This document shows, in pieces, positions 7,884 to 15,898 of a stretch of 15,898 nt of DNA (positions are counted from its first letter, which is position 1; each line of letters opens with the position of its first letter). Position numbers and translations under genes: made by a program. The notes under the pieces were generated by a model. That model was not told the origin of the DNA. It ran no database searches and was given only the letters and a program-made list of their open reading frames with translations. The DNA is from Pneumocystis sp. 'macacae' (lineage: Eukaryota; Ascomycota; Pneumocystomycetes; Pneumocystales; Pneumocystaceae): positions 1 to 15,898 of the forward strand of contig JABMLO010000018.1 in NCBI GenBank assembly GCA_018127085.1. The letters are read 5' to 3'.

Positions 7884-8092
7884 CTTGAAGCTTTCACGCA
7901 GAAACTAACGCAGTGTGCGATAAACGTAGTGTCAGTGTGCCCCCCTTCATCTCTTGTGTCACGTGATATATCTAAAATTTGTGTGGGGTAATGTGGGGTA
8001 AACGCGAAAAAATTAATTACGATAAACGATAGAATGTGGTGAATGGGCATAAAGGAGACAGGTAGGTTGGAGTACGGACGAACTACGCGAGA
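7884..8092 (-). promoter_or_regulatory. Spacer and promoter-like region of copy C
   Basis: Upstream of the leader ATG at 7883, the coding strand has CACGTG at 7960-7965 (start 77 bp away) and paired TTACCCCACA words at 7976-8002 (93 bp away). A TATCGCA word and GGGGCACAC also match the B spacer. The same order and spacing occur upstream of copy B, so this is probably an ancestral promoter. Confidence 0.6.
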
Positions 8093-8169
8093 ATACGTCT
8101 CGTTAAATGCACTTCATGTCAATTGTTCCTTAATATACATGCAGTCCCCAAACCATGTTCATTTGCTCT
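8093..8169 (-). other. Conserved msg 3' flank, copy B
   Basis: Shares ATACGT(C/T)TCGTTAAATGCAC, TTCATGT(C/T)AATTGTTCC and TTAATATACATGC with the flank of copy A, almost without change. It runs up to the TAG stop of copy B and very likely includes its 3' untranslated region. Confidence 0.65.
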
Positions 8170-8355
8170 CTAAATCATAACCGAAATAACCATTCCTAAT
8201 AACACCCCCTTCACTACCTCCACCCTGTTATCCTCAATCCCCGCTTGGCGTCTCACTTCATCTCCTGTCGGCGTACATCTTGTAGGCTTGCACCGTCTTG
8301 TCGATGTCAGCGTGACTGTGGACGTAATAGTAGATGTAGATGTCGATGTACTCGT
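8170..8355 (-). other. Thr/Ser stalk and hydrophobic tail, copy B
   Basis: TSTSTSTSTITSTVTLTSTRRC followed by KPTRCTPTGDE and ending VVKGVLLGMVISVMI with TAG. In this copy the stalk and GPI-signal-like tail remain in one frame, so it is the intact reference for the family's C terminus in the window. The frame break lies just before it, where NRFRPQMWETRKRRRN replaces the TTDTW-type sequence seen in copies A and C. Confidence 0.8.
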
Positions 8356-9189
8356 ATTGCGTCGACGTTTTCGTGTTTCCCACATCTGTGGTCTGAATCG
8401 ATTTACACTGCTTTCACCAATGTCTTTCCCTTCTTGTCCGACTGTCTCTGTCTTTGTTACCATTGTTTGTTATGTTCTTCGTCTCCGCCTGCACTTTATA
8501 CTCCTTCACTTCCAATGGCTTCACTTTACATATATTGTCTATTTTGTCGCACGCATCCTTACGGCTGCACTCTTCTTTAAATCCACATTCTTCCCTCAAA
8601 TGGTCGCATTCTCCTTCAATTCTAGATACAAATTAAATGCGCGATGCTGTCCAAATCAAATGCCTTCAGCTCTTTTCTGTCACCTCAACTTTTGTGTCTC
8701 TTCTCCTGGCCTAAATCGTTTTGTGTCTTTTTTCCACCCGCCGCTTTTTTTCATCTGTTGCTCCAACTCTTGATAAAACAAGGTTTGCTTCCTTTTATCA
8801 ATTTTTCTGTTTTTTTAATTTTTTTCATACTTGTTTTCATTCATCAAGTTCTTTTCTTCCTTCTTCCAGTTTTTCTTTCAATCATTTGACATTTTTGCAC
8901 TCTTTCACCAGTTTTTCACATAATTCATCTCTAACCGTATTATTGTCTTTTAGTAGCATCAGTATTACACTGCAAAAACCTTGAGGTTTGGTTTCCTGCT
9001 TGGTCCCATTCTGTGCAATATTTGTCAAGATTTGTTACGCAATTATTTTTTATTAGAAAGATGTCCCTTAAACTCTGACATAAGTATGTCTTCGTGATTT
9101 CTTTGTGTAAGATAGGATTTGCACTGTTCCTTTAGCTTTTGCAAGTATGTCCTTCATCGGCTGCCAGATTCTCGCAACTCGACATATAT

Positions 9190-9608
9190 TTATTGCAATA
9201 CGGCATCAATTGGCACATATTGTTTCTTCATTTTTTCCATTATTCTTTTTTCCTCCTCTACAACTTTTTCTGTTTTCATATGCCCATCTAATGCTGCACA
9301 CTTGGACTTGACGCTCTTCGTAATAATCTTGCACGTAACATTCTGCGCCAGGCATGCAGAGTAAACCGATCCCTCCTCTGTTCCATGTATTGCATCGTTC
9401 ACTCAGCTTTTAGACACGAATCAAACACATCCAAATCTTTTGTTTTCTCCTTCAGCAACACCTCCTCAATTGTTCTGCTCTCAACCGTCTGCAATTTTGA
9501 TTCAGCGTGTGACATAGCCACCCAATCTCCCTTGAATCCGGTCCCAGCTCCTCGCATTCTTCTCCAACTCCCTTGCAATCCTTCTTTGATAGGAATCACG
9601 TCTTTCAT
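9190..9608 (-). other. Internal msg fragments, copy B
   Basis: Two overlapping reading frames: 9399-9608 with EEVLLKEKTKDLDVFDSC, and 9190-9402 with YSACLAQNVTCKI and VKSKCAALDGHMKTEKV. In copy C the equivalent sequence (EEVLQEKVSDLDKFESC onward) stays in one frame, so a one-base shift near 9400 splits copy B. Confidence 0.65.
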
Positions 9609-9816
9609 CTAGAGCTCCTTCCAAATAAATTGCCTTCATCCGTAAATCTGTTGAAAGTGCAAAGGCGGCGTTTTCGGATCCATACACAGGCACAAACAGT
9701 TCATCACTCTGTTCTTTTAGTTCCTTACAAGCGTTTACTATCCCTTTTTGAAGATTTTCAAGCCATGTTCCCATCTGAACCTGCAATGAACCCCGCAATT
9801 CGCTGCAACTCCTCAT
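9502..9816 (-). other. CKELKE domain block, copy B
   Basis: Contains WLENLQKGIVNACKELKEQ, ELFVPVYG, ALSTDLRMKAIYLEGAL and DERRDSYQRR. It aligns along its length with 12854-13144 of copy A (WRKKFQEKLVEVCKELKEE, LRLLTHDHQMRTVFLREQL, DKKRDF). The offset is about 3.3 kb, the same as between junction motifs. Confidence 0.7.
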
Positions 9817-10239
9817 TTAACTATAACGCCAAGGTCCTCTTTATAACACGCTGCTCTCAGGTTACTGGGGGGGCGTGTCTGTGACCTTCTAGATAAAAAC
9901 AATCTGATTCAAAGTTCTGCAATCTTTTCTCAGTAAGAAACGTTGACAAATGATGCCATCAATAAGGCCAATTATTTGGGCTAGTATCAACAAGATATTT
10001 ATTTTTTGTTTTTGTAGTAAGGCCTGAGCACTGTCCGCTGCTTTTTTCCAATTCATCGCATTCTTTCGTTTCCATTATCCACTTGCTTTATCAGTACTTT
10101 TATTGCAAGAAACCCTTCGAAGTTCATGTTCTTTGGGTCTTTTGCATTTTTCCTCAAGTACTTTTTTACACTTGTTACTGACTCCTGATCCTGCATCTTT
10201 CCGGCTCAGCAGGAGCAAAAAGTTCAGTTACCATCTCTT

Positions 10240-10350
10240 GCAGGCGGTCGCCCAATATAGACTCCTTCCTTTGCTGCCTCCCCATAAAAGCTCCTGCAGC
10301 TCTATTTCTTCTGTCACTGTAAGCCCCGGCCGCGTGGGCTCAAAGTCCTG
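10240..10350 (-). other. FEPTRPG...LQELL segment, copy B
   Basis: FEPTRPGLTVTEEIELQELL is read in one frame. The continuation VYIGRPPARDG, matching copy A's ILIGKPLQADT, is in another, so a shift lies in the G/A-rich stretch between. Confidence 0.7.
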
Positions 10351-10569
10351 AACCCGGTCTCCTGTAAACTATCCCTTTCCTTCTAAGTACTCTCCGAGTT
10401 CCTTACATTTCAGTTTATCTTTATCTTTACAGTCTGTGCTGTAAAAGTAACATTTCTTAATGTGATGGGCATTTCGTTTTTAACTCGTCTTCATTTTTTT
10501 TCATTTAATAGTTTTCAACTTCCCCTTTGAGGGATTCCTAGATACTTTTCTTTCTTAGTCATAAGATTT

Positions 10570-10791
10570 TTACACTTCCTCAGCCAAACACAGCACCGTC
10601 AATTCATCACTTTCTCCACTCAATTCTGGGCAAACTTGCTTGAGCTTCTGCTTACGGTTTTCTTCTTTAAAGGCTCCCATAGCGCCCTCAAAGAACCTCT
10701 TTCCCGCCACTCTGTCTCTTTTTTTTTGATAACATTTATTTCTCAACTTGTTACATTCATCTTTAAGTTCTGTTGGACATGCTCCTTCCAA
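10570..10791 (-). other. N-terminal cysteine-rich block, copy B
   Basis: Contains LKDECNKLRNKCYQKKRDRV, LKQVCPELSGESDELT and a trailing CLAEEV. Upstream, in other frames, a KTARICEDGKQDGKCNGLQAK-like stretch near 10880-10950 matches copy A's LGEICTNDAKCTNLQAK. Confidence 0.7.
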
Positions 10792-11031
10792 AAACAGGCA
10801 TTTTGCTCATTCTTCTTACACAATTATCATCCAGATGGATATACTTTTCAAGTTTGTTTAAACGTAGTACATTTTGCTTTAACTTTTAGCTTGTAAACCG
10901 TTACATTTCCCATCTTGTTTCCCATCTTCACATATTCGCGCAGTTTTGGATCTACTTCCTCTACGTTTATATTTGATTTCTTCAAATCTTGACAATACCC
11001 TTCTAGTTGTTGTTTGCATTTTTCACTCCTT

Positions 11032-11178
11032 CTATATTATCTTTTTAAAAGTAATGCCAAAATGTGATCCCTCATCAATCTCATCCTTCTTCACCCCTGG
11101 ATCCCGCCTCTTAACCGCCCGCGCCACCTCCCCCGCCAAATTCTGTCCCACAAGCAGCAGACAAGCTTGCCGTCTCAT
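11032..11178 (-). CDS. Leader plus junction motif reading frame of copy B (broken 5' end)
   Basis: A 48-codon frame from ATG at 11178 to TAG at 11032-11034. It starts MRRQACLLLVGQN, then LAGEV and ARAVKRR, followed by an acidic/basic stretch. The short hydrophobic core CLLLVG after two arginines looks like a weak signal peptide, and the dibasic KR would release it. After about residue 35 the family sequence (ILALLLK, as in copy A's ILLALILK) continues one frame over, so the frame ends early. It is best read as the 5' end of the pseudogene, not a separate gene. Its importance is that the start codon is in frame with the junction motif. Confidence 0.5.
   Translation of the reverse strand: MRRQACLLLVGQNLAGEVARAVKRRDPGVKKDEIDEGSHFGITFKKII
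11103..11128 (-). other. Junction/Kex motif, copy B (CRJE-like)
   Basis: A 26-bp segment identical to 14469-14494. It encodes VARAVKRR with codons GCG CGG GCG GTT AAG AGG. Flanking sequence diverges on both sides, as expected for a recombination junction element. Confidence 0.8.
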
Positions 11179-11370
11179 CTTTCATGTAAAATATAGAAGA
11201 TAACATGCGATATATGTACTTTTGGTGTGCCCCTTCTTATCTTTCGTTTGTATCACGTGATATTTCCAAAATTTATGCGGGGGTATGCGGGGTAAACGCA
11301 AAAAATAAAGTTGCGACAGATCAGCATAAAATACTGATCAGAAACAGAGACACAGGAGAACTTAATAGGG
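11179..11370 (-). promoter_or_regulatory. Spacer and promoter-like region of copy B
   Basis: Coding-strand order towards the ATG at 11178: paired TTTACCCCGCAT and ACCCCCGCATAAATT words at 11270-11296, then CACGTG at 11254-11259 (inside ATCACGTGAT), GGGGCACAC near 11226-11234, and a TACATATATCGCA TATA-like word near 11203-11215. The CACGTG lies 76 bp and the G/C-rich pair 92 bp from the ATG, nearly the same as before copy C. CACGTG is a bHLH-type binding site in other fungi; use here is inferred. Confidence 0.6.
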
Positions 11371-11446
11371 ATACGTTTCGTTAAATGCACTTCATGTTAA
11401 TTGTTCCTTAATATACATGCCTTCCCCAAATCATGTTTACCCATTT
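11371..11446 (-). other. Conserved msg 3' flank, copy A
   Basis: Nearly the same as the flank of copy B, with shared GTTAAATGCACTTCATGT, AATTGTTCCTTAATATACAT and CCCCAAA(C/T)CATGTT words, running up to the TAG of copy A. Confidence 0.65.
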
Positions 11447-11588
11447 CTAAATCATAATTGAAATAACCATTCCCCAATAGCACCCCCTTCACCACACTCC
11501 ATCCGTCATCTTCAACCCCCCGCTTGGCGTCACTTCCCCTGCTTCATCCCTGTTGTGCACTTTGTGGGCCTGCACCGCCTTGTTGACG

Positions 11589-11822
11589 TCAATGTTTTGT
11601 GGATGTAATAGTAGATGTAGATGTAGACGTACTTGTGTGTGTCGACGTCCGTGTAATCCATGTGTCTGTAGTCTGAATAGATTTGCATTGCTCGCTCACT
11701 GTCTTTCCATCTGGCCCGACAGTCTTTGTTGTCGTCGTTGTGACGTTCTGTGTCACTATTTCCTGTGACTTTATGTCTAGCGGCTTCAGACCGTCACATG
11801 TCTTGTCAATATTCTTGCACAC
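11589..11822 (-). other. C-terminal Thr/Ser-rich block, copy A
   Basis: Starts CKNIDKTCDGLKPLDIK, then NVTTTTTKTVGPDGKTV, SEQCKSIQTTDTWITRT and a TSTSTSTSTITST stalk (11589-11648). The frame then runs into a stop after KH, where copies B and C read VTLTSTRRC or VTLTSTRKC; a few bases seem to be lost. NVT is a potential N-glycosylation site. Confidence 0.75.
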
Positions 11823-12146
11823 TTCTTCTATCTCTTTGCAATCCTTCCCTAATCCCGCAATCCGAGTTTAGCTGGGTGCATCGCTCCCTCAATTCTACCA
11901 TATCTTGCCAACATCTGCTGCCAAATCAATGCTCTCGCCTCTAGTTCTTGACCGGCACATCTTTAGCCCCTCTCCGCACTATCTTTCATGCTTCATGGTA
12001 TCTTTAACCCCACTTACTGCAGCGTGGTTTTTATCTTTGCCTTCAGCGTTATCTCCACCTGTCTTTGCAACTGATAAAACAAGGTTAGATTTTTTCATTG
12101 CATCTTCTGCTTTTCCTTAAGTTTTTAAATATTTCTAAATCATTTT

Positions 12147-12401
12147 TTAAGTCTTTTCTTCTTGTTCTAATTTCGCTGGTAATACTCTGCATTGCTCTGC
12201 CACTTCAGCTATTAGTTTCAGGCAGAGCTCTTTTCTAACTTGATCATCATTCTTTTTAGGATTACTATCAGTATTGTCTTTACATAAACCGCTGATTGTT
12301 TTATTATTTAATTCCTTTAATTGAGTACAATATCTTTCCAATGCCTGATTGCACTTAACGTTATCTTTTGAGTTTCCCTTGAAGTTCTCCTTTGAGAGCA
12401 T
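12147..12401 (-). other. Internal cysteine-rich fragment, copy A
   Basis: Contains CNQALERYCTQLKELNNKT, LCKDNTDSNPKKNDDQ and ELCLKLIAEVAEQCRVL. Spacing of Cys and Leu is typical of Msg domains. The neighbouring stretch at 12402-12853 is msg-like in short pieces (for example LEQQCERLGTTELLKTLLL near 12780-12840) but changes frame repeatedly. Confidence 0.65.
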
Positions 12402-12853
12402 CTTCTAAAACCTTTCTTTCATAAAATGATCCGCAATATTTCTTAAGACTTGCACAAAGTTCATCTTTTTAAAAGACTCGGACAATTAGGACCATATTTA
12501 TCGCAATACGAGTGCCAACATGGACAAACACCTGCCAATGACTCCATTTGCGTATGATTATTTTCAAGGAATTTAATAATATGTGAATCCTTTGTATTCT
12601 CTTTTGAACACCTCGCATCTAGTTCGCACATCATCTACCATCAGCTTACACGTAGCGTTCTGGAAGGCACATACGAGAAAAAGCGCCCGTCTCCCCTCTA
12701 GTCCATAGATTACACTTTTCTTTCAAATACTTCTCGCAACCCGCATGGTCTTTCAGCGTACCCTTGTGCTCACTAAGTAAAAGCGTCTTCAGCAATTCTG
12801 TCGTCCCCAGCCGCTCGCACTGCTGCTCCAGCGTATAACACGGCCACCTGATT

Positions 12854-13144
12854 TCATTTCGAATCTTGCTCCAGCTCTTGACACTTCCTCCCCAACTCCT
12901 TGCAGTCCTTGTCCCCCGGGAAATCCCGCTTCTTGTCTAGTTGTTCCCGCAGAAAGACCGTTCTCATCTGGTGATCATGCGTAAGCAGCCGGAGTGCCTT
13001 TAGTGGCTGTACACACAGAACAAGCAACTCGTCGTATGGAAAAGTCCCTTTATTTTCTTCTTTCAGTTCTTTACACACCTCCACTAATTTCTCTTGAAAT
13101 TTTTTACGCCACGTTTCATTTGAACCGTGCAACCATCCTCTCAT
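12854..13144 (-). other. CKELKE domain block, copy A
   Basis: About 96 codons with ETWRKKFQEKLVEVCKELKE, YDELLVLCVQPL and KDCKELGRKCQELEQ. It aligns with 9502-9816 of copy B. The next piece downstream is in another frame. Confidence 0.7.
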
Positions 13145-13150
13145 TTTTTT

Positions 13151-13501
13151 TCACAAAACGTTGTTTGCACGTGCCTCAAGCCCTTTCTTATAACACGCAG
13201 CTTTTACGTTCATACACACTTTTTCCCCATCTGGGCAACTCCCTCCAAAATAAAAACAATAAGATTCTAGTCTTGCACACTCTTCATTGCTAAGAAATGT
13301 TGGTAACTTTTCCCATTTCACAATTCCGTTATGTGCATTTTTTTTGTCAAAAAGACGATTATTAATGACTTTTGGCGTGAGAAATGTGCAAGTTTCTTGA
13401 ATATCTTTTTCCAAATCTTCACATTTTTTGGTTCCATTGCCATTAGGTTTATCTTTATCACATAAATCCTCAGAGTTTTTGTGCTTTTGAGGACTTTGCA
13501 C
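13151..13501 (-). other. Central cysteine block, copy A
   Basis: About 116 codons with EDLCDKDKPNG, CEDLEKDIQETCTFLTP, LSNEECARLESYCFYFGG, CPDGEKVC and VKAACYKKGLEARANNVL. In copy B the same stretch near 9830-9950 survives only as fragments (ESDCFYLEG, AACYKEDL) in different frames. Confidence 0.7.
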
Positions 13502-13529
13502 CTATTGGTCAGTAAGTGTGCATTTATTC

Positions 13530-13755
13530 TTAAATTCCCCCCTTGTTAGTAGTTTCAACCAACAATGATAAAAGGGCAGTTGTATCTGCTTGCAATGGTT
13601 TCCCAATAAGAATTCCTTCCCTTGCCACTTCCTTATAAAGTTCTTCTAACCCTATGTCTTCTGTTATTAAAGGCTCCAACATAGTTGGATCAAAATGTGG
13701 CCCTGGTGCTATGTAAATAATTCCTTTCTCATGACATTTTTTCCTGTAAACTAGT
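13530..13755 (-). other. HFDPT...GLEELYKE segment, copy A
   Basis: Open without an ATG start, this stretch reads HFDPTMLEPLITEDIGLEEL, YKEVAREGILIGKPLQADT and ALLSLLVETTN, then stops at TAA 13530-13532 just after a C6 run (plus strand). This is the intact version of the central msg signature that is split by frameshifts in copies B and C. Confidence 0.75.
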
Positions 13756-14003
13756 GCATTTAATCATATGTTCTTCCTTGCAGTTTGCAACGTAAAAGTA
13801 GCACCGTTTAAGTAGGGGACAAGCATTTTCTCTTAATTTATCTTCCTCAACAAGTGCCGCTTCAACATCCGTCTTAAGAGCACCACAATTATTTGTTCCT
13901 TCAGTTACAAGATTTTTTTACATGTGTCTTTTTGATTGAGACAAAATTTTACTAATTCATCACTTGCTTGTTCTAGTTCTGGACAAATCTCATTTAGCTT
14001 CTT

Positions 14004-14006
14004 TCA
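14004..14006 (-). other. In-frame TGA in copy A
   Basis: The frame reading EVLLRVLRNDLSKTRDM meets TGA and then continues in the same frame as KKLNEICPELEQASDEL. No frame change is involved. A cysteine codon (TGC or TGT) would fit the family here, so this looks like a substitution and not a homopolymer indel. Confidence 0.6.
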
Positions 14007-14058
14007 CATGTCTCTGGTTTTACTAAGATCGTTACGAAGCACCCTCAAAAGAACTTCT

Positions 14059-14493
14059 TTAATATTTCGTCACGTTTTTCTGATAACATAAATTCCTTAA
14101 CTTGTTGCAATTTTCTACAAGATCATTAGAACATGTTTCCTCCAAAAATACGCATTGCTGTTCATTATTTTTACATATTTCATCTGTGAGTCCTGAACTT
14201 CCTTTCGGGAGTATTTTTTCAAGTTCATTTTTTAATAAGATGCATTTTGGATTAATTTTAGCCTGTAAATTTGTACATTTTGCATCGTTTGTGCAGATTT
14301 CACCTAATTTCTGATGTACTTTTACTGGTTCCAGTTTTGCGTCTGCTAATGCCTTGCAATATTCTTTTAGTTTTTCTTTACATCTTTTCTGATCTACTGC
14401 GTCCTCTTTTAAAATCAATGCCAAAAGAATCTCTTCATCCTCATATACATTCTGTGCTCCTGCTTGTGCCCGCCTCTTAACCGCCCGCGCCAC
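14059..14493 (-). other. N-terminal block, copy A
   Basis: Open from upstream of ARAVKRR; the first codon of the longest reported frame is GTG within the junction motif, not a true start. It reads QNVYEDEEILLALILKEDAV, CKEKLKEYCKALADAKL, LGEICTNDAKCTNLQAK, NPKCILLKNELEKILP, QCVFLEETC and CNKLRNLCYQKN, then leaves frame at the poly-T run (plus strand) near 14074-14080. Confidence 0.75.
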
Positions 14494-14494
14494 C
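14469..14494 (-). other. Junction/Kex motif, copy A (CRJE-like)
   Basis: The 26-mer is identical to that of copy B. Just upstream, GCACGGGCGGTG precedes GCGCGGGCGGTT, so the peptide reads ARAVARAVKRR. Copies B and C have AGEV and AREV at that position, so the near-duplicate is ancestral. Confidence 0.8.
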
Positions 14495-14544
14495 GCCCGT
14501 GCTGAACTCTTTAGAACACGTCGCGTGCTTGGCTTCTATTTCAT

Positions 14545-14590
14545 GTGCAGTTCTATGCCGAGTTTATAAAGCGTACTTTTGCTTAATCAT
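14545..14590 (-). promoter_or_regulatory. Remnant upstream region of copy A
   Basis: A TATAAA word on the coding strand (14563-14568) lies about 20 bp from the ATG at 14544, next to GTAC(G/A)-type sequence resembling the B spacer. Similarity to the other spacers is lost by about 14590, and no CACGTG or TTACCCC pair is present, so the outer promoter module is missing. Confidence 0.4.
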
Positions 14591-15898
14591 CCCAAGTGTT
14601 TTGTGCGTCTTTTGTGAAGTATAAAACATGGTTTAAAAGAATTCTGCCCGCAATAAAAGTATCCATTGAATCTTCGTTTTTAAAAGGCTCCTGAAACAAT
14701 ATAAAGTTCTTTTAATAGATGCGATACGTTGCAGTAAACTTTGAAGGCAAAAGAAGAAATAAAGTTTTCTTAAGACGCAGGTTTTTCTTACTTTTTTAGA
14801 AGGTTTGATTTTCTGAAATATTCTAAAAAAATAAAATAAAAATTCTTATATGGTTATTCACGAAAATAATTATTTAGAAGTTGAGCTTTATTTGGATATT
14901 TTGTTGATTTTATTTAAAAATATTATTTATAACTTTGTGGATCTATAAGTATTTCTTAGACAATAGTTACTTTGATGATTAATCCTTTTAATTTAAATTT
15001 CCTTGTATTTTTCATAAATTATTCTATATTTTGGGTTTTTAGTTTCTTATTAAAGTTTGAGATATTACTATAAGATACAGTATTTCATTTTTTAAATCTT
15101 TATTTTAAATATCTATTAAATGTTCTTTTTAAAAATGATAAGTATATAGATGTTTATAAATGTTTTAAGGTATTTTTTAGAATTAAAGTGTATCATTTTA
15201 ATATGTGCAAAACTGAAAGTAGAATATGTAATAGTAATTGCTATATGTATTTTCTTTAAGTTTTATTTATTTATCTTCAACCTTATTCTCAATCTTATGT
15301 ATTCTGTATTATTAAAATTGTTGTATGATTCATTCGTTTACATTAATTCATTTATTTTGGTATTATTCTTGATTTTAGTACTATTTTCTATATAACTATT
15401 ACTATTTTTTATTTATATAAACTTGCAATTGGTATTGTATTATTAATTGTATCGATTTGTTTGGTTTTATGCTTTTTGTATTACGATAATTTCCGATTAG
15501 ATTTTTTAGTTTGTTAATATATAAAGTTATTTAAGAATGATATTGAATTTTTTGAATTTTTTTAGAGTTAGTTTAAGTACTAATGTTTTAAACATTTTGA
15601 TTTTATAAATATATTTTTTATAAACTTTTTTTGTCCTAATATTCTTACATTTTAAGATATTTTAAATTTTATTATTAATGTATGATTTGTATATACATGG
15701 AAAAAGTAGTTATAAAAATTTTTTAAAATATATTTCTTGATTGGTTTGTATATAAAAGATTTCTAATTTTTGTACTGTGAGTAATCTCGAAAAAAATCAA
15801 TATACATTTTATTAATATTCTCTGTTAGTTTATTAGCTGAGATATTTTTAACTACATGCTCTGTATAGTTTGAGATAAATGTATTGTAGTATGATTTT
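14591..15898. other. AT-rich non-coding right flank
   Basis: About 1.3 kb, becoming extremely A/T-rich past 14790. I see no msg similarity, RNA gene or convincing coding sequence. The only longer frame (15150-15395, plus strand) is Ile/Leu/Phe-rich in the way expected of AT-rich spacer. It differs sharply in composition from the msg copies and from the pyrimidine-rich left field, so the right boundary of the array lies here. Confidence 0.6.

Larger units (their letters stand above)
8170..11178 (-). pseudogene. msg: msg-type surface glycoprotein pseudogene, copy B
   Basis: Middle copy, about 3.0 kb, from the leader ATG at 11178 to TAG at 8170-8172. In order on the minus strand: a leader in frame with ARAVKRR (11103-11128); a cysteine-rich block at 10570-10791 (CNKLRNKCYQKKRDRV); an FEPTRPGLTVTEEIEL segment near 10240-10350, frame-shifted before a GRPPARD-like continuation; a block at 9502-9816 with CKELKEQSDELF; fragments at 9399-9608 and 9190-9402; a C-terminal piece at 8414-8599 with CDKIDNICKVKPLEV; and the stalk plus tail at 8170-8355. 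At least six frame changes are needed to follow the family pattern, so it cannot encode a full protein as written. Seven Gs at 9867-9873 are one likely indel site. Confidence 0.85.
11447..14544 (-). pseudogene. msg: msg-type surface glycoprotein pseudogene, copy A
   Basis: First and best preserved copy, about 3.1 kb. A leader ATG at 14544 is followed two codons later by an in-frame TAG (14536-14538). Then come ARAVARAVKRR, a 144-codon block at 14059-14493, the segment with HFDPTMLEPLITEDIGLEEL and ILIGKPL (about 13530-13755), blocks at 13151-13501 (CFYFGGSCPDGEKVC) and 12854-13144 (CKELKEENKG), a piece at 12147-12401, and the Thr-rich C-terminal piece at 11589-11822, ending at TAG 11447-11449. 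Breaks include homopolymers T7 at 13913-13919, T6 at 13737-13742 and C6 at 13537-13542 (plus strand), a TGA at 14004-14006, and an extra base near 11468-11476 before the MVISIMI tail. The cysteine content and order are those of Msg, a GPI-anchored surface antigen. Confidence 0.87.

Noticed and set aside
14059..14493. An intact gene starting at 14493
   Set aside because: The first codon is GTG inside the junction motif, the open frame continues upstream of it, and the product ends after one msg domain where the family normally continues.
4897..14544. Introns explaining the frame changes in the msg copies
   Set aside because: The frame changes occur without loss of aligned sequence and often inside homopolymers; I saw no GT...AG segments that would remove them.
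15150..15395. Plus-strand frame of 81 hydrophobic residues
   Set aside because: Composition is what AT-rich spacer gives by chance (Ile, Leu, Phe, Tyr), with no domain and no neighbours to support it.
1..15898. tRNA or rRNA genes
   Set aside because: No cloverleaf-like or rRNA-like segment was recognised by eye; a covariance-model search would be needed to exclude a diverged one.

Overview
The window looks like a subtelomere of a Pneumocystis species, the ascomycete lung fungi. Three tandem copies of a major surface glycoprotein (msg)-type gene lie on the minus strand. Family hallmarks are a Kex-type ARAVKRR (or VRAVKRR) segment near the N terminus, cysteine-rich blocks with CYQKKR and CKELKE motifs, an FDPT...EDIGLEELYKE-type segment, a Thr/Ser-rich stalk (TSTSTSTITSTVTLTSTRRC) and a short hydrophobic tail ending in MISVMI. 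The genus call is firm. The species and the msg subfamily cannot be settled from this sequence alone.

Layout from left to right: 1-4345 is a non-coding, pyrimidine-rich repeat field. It is built from about 150-bp AT-rich modules, each with a (T)TTACAAAAA-like core, arranged in groups of 3, 3, 3, 7 and 4 between GC-rich blocks full of GTGCAC(AC). 4346-4826 is a mosaic junction holding an inverted copy of the msg promoter element, an ACGCGT cluster and a 30-bp tandem repeat. 4897-7883, 8170-11178 and 11447-14544 are msg copies C, B and A, each about 3.0-3.1 kb, all disrupted. The two spacers between them share a promoter-like module, and all three copies share a 3' flank of about 70 bp. 14590-15898 is AT-rich with no gene I can support.

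All three copies are broken by frameshifts, many of them in homopolymers. Long-read indel errors could cause part of this, but copy A also has stop codons that look like base substitutions. As they stand they would be silent sequence donors for recombination with an expressed msg gene (inference from known msg biology). Two observations deserve most attention. First, an ATG leader and a fixed-spacing promoter module (CACGTG plus paired TTACCCC) lie upstream of the junction motif. This suggests copies descended from msg relatives with their own promoters, not ones dependent on a single shared expression site. Second, the left field is a regularly organised higher-order repeat.

The msg genes read towards the left edge and the G-rich strand of the repeat field also runs 5' to 3' leftwards. 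Both suggest that the telomere lies to the left, although no canonical telomeric repeat is present in the window.
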